A stretch of DNA of 64,000 nucleotides, from positions 1-64,000 of the forward strand of contig JABMPC010000051.1 of assembly GCA_013203905.1 (NCBI GenBank), in the 5' to 3' direction. The notes under the pieces were generated by a model. That model made no database searches. It saw only the letters and a program-made list of their open reading frames with translations, and was not told the DNA's origin. This DNA is from Chlorobium sp. (GTDB lineage Bacteria > Bacteroidota > Chlorobiia > Chlorobiales > Chlorobiaceae). Both the position numbers and the translations under genes were made by a program. Below are positions 63,554-64,000 of this stretch, one piece after another (position 1 is the first letter of the stretch; each line of letters begins with the position of its first letter).

Positions 63554-63764
63554 TTGGGGACACTCATGACTGAGTGTACTTACTCGGTCAAAAGGGAGCA
63601 CCAAGCCAAAAGGGGTAAGGGGCTATATGGAAACCTGGACGCCTATTTCGATAACCTGGTATGATGGAAGGCCATAGTATGCTCTGGCCCTGAAGGCATT
63701 GCGGGCAATCAGGGCAAAGAGCTTCTTCTTGCTATTTGCGTTAATCAACAACGTCCCCTAGTTT
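63551..63764. repeat. Dispersed repeat, copy B, containing a kup 3'-end relic
   Basis: 214 bp, second copy of the 59101-59310 repeat. Starts TAGTTGGGGAC and ends GTCCCCTAGTTTT. On the minus strand it encodes KKLFALIARNAFRARAYYGLPS and QVIEIGVQVSI, with the stop at 63623-63625 exactly where Kup stops. A pairing change in hairpin 63567-63590 (A to G, giving G-T) keeps the stem. Confidence 0.87.
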
Positions 63765-63771
63765 TTAGGGT

Positions 63772-64000
63772 TCACTTCCCGATGCAGAACTGGCTGAATA
63801 TCGTGTTGAGCAGTTCTTCCGAGACTACCTTGCCGGTGATTTCGCCGACATAGTCGAGTGCTGAACGGAGTTCGAAGGCTATGAGTTCGGTGGCTTCGGT
63901 GTCACTGATGAGCTGGAGGGCGTTAAGAAGCGAGTCGGTGGCGTTGCGCAGCGCCTCGTAGTGGCGGAGGCTGGTGACGAGAACGCTGGCTTCATGGAGT
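63772..64000 (-). CDS. mnmE: tRNA modification GTPase MnmE, C-terminal part (runs off window)
   Basis: The last ~75 codons. The sequence has ...TELIAFELRSALDYVGEITGKVVSEELLNTIFSQFCIGK and ends at the conserved C-[I/L]-G-K motif whose Cys is essential in MnmE. MnmE with MnmG modifies wobble uridines of tRNAs. The 5' part lies beyond the window end. Confidence 0.93.
   Translation of the reverse strand, partial: LHEASVLVTSLRHYEALRNATDSLLNALQLISDTEATELIAFELRSALDYVGEITGKVVSEELLNTIFSQFCIGK

Overview
The window is a chromosomal segment from a green sulfur bacterium (Chlorobiaceae, Chlorobium/Pelodictyon type; genus not resolvable by eye). The diagnostic genes are pscA and pscB, which encode the type I P840 reaction-centre core and its iron-sulfur subunit, and a small CsmB/CsmF-type chlorosome envelope protein. 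The extended IspG, the atpA-atpG pair separated from the rest of the ATP synthase genes, and an sdh/frd operon suited to the reductive TCA cycle fit the same lineage.

Layout. 1-4.7 kb (minus): a degenerate-looking tRNA-Thr, an SDR oxidoreductase, ispG, an ftsB/divIC-like gene and eno. 4.9-12.3 kb: an EF-G-like GTPase, a GT2 glycosyltransferase, pscA-pscB, dapF and rubredoxin. 12.4-26.8 kb: housekeeping genes (mtgA, a cytochrome c, tRNA-Arg, mutL, cinA, thrA, atpA-atpG, thrB-thrC, plsC-like, ribH, a gmhA-like SIS gene). 26.9-33.2 kb: a voltage-gated-type ion channel with a zinc ribbon, hemE, sdhA-sdhB-sdhE and a CBS protein. 33.4-39.7 kb: an operon read as csoR/cstR-like repressor, tolC, very short adaptor lipoprotein, RND pump, small unknown protein and MBL hydrolase, with a perfect 37-bp palindrome at its promoter. 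40.6-49.3 kb: the chlorosome gene, then a tightly coupled cluster amgK-murU-namZ-SSS transporter, followed closely by a hybrid histidine kinase and a response regulator. 49.3-58 kb: accessory genes (NmrA-like SDR, secreted pentapeptide protein, HTH-PAS protein, kup, rlpA, DUF1847, unknowns). 58-64 kb: a ferrochelatase-like gene, pfkA, an IS3-type insertion sequence inserted at the end of a small gene, an SPFH/band-7 gene and the 3' end of mnmE.

The strongest candidate for a little-described system is the coupled cluster at 40.95-45.5 kb. It pairs an exo-N-acetylmuramidase family protein (NamZ, DUF1343) and an SSS transporter with an AmgK-type anomeric kinase and a MurU-like uridylyltransferase. 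This would be a complete route from peptidoglycan fragments to UDP-MurNAc. The NamZ homologue has no room for a signal peptide, so it probably works in the cytoplasm. The second candidate is the 33.4-39.7 kb efflux operon: its repressor has the Cys...Cys pattern without the metal-binding His (CstR-like), it ends with an MBL hydrolase, and its adaptor lacks most of the usual adaptor domains.

The third theme is genome remodelling at 58-64 kb. Two copies of a repeat of about 210 bp each carry the last ~35 codons of a kup gene, supply the stop codon of the gene they follow, and have imperfect terminal inverted repeats. Between them an IS3-type element with a -1 frameshift signal has interrupted a small gene and provides its present stop codon.
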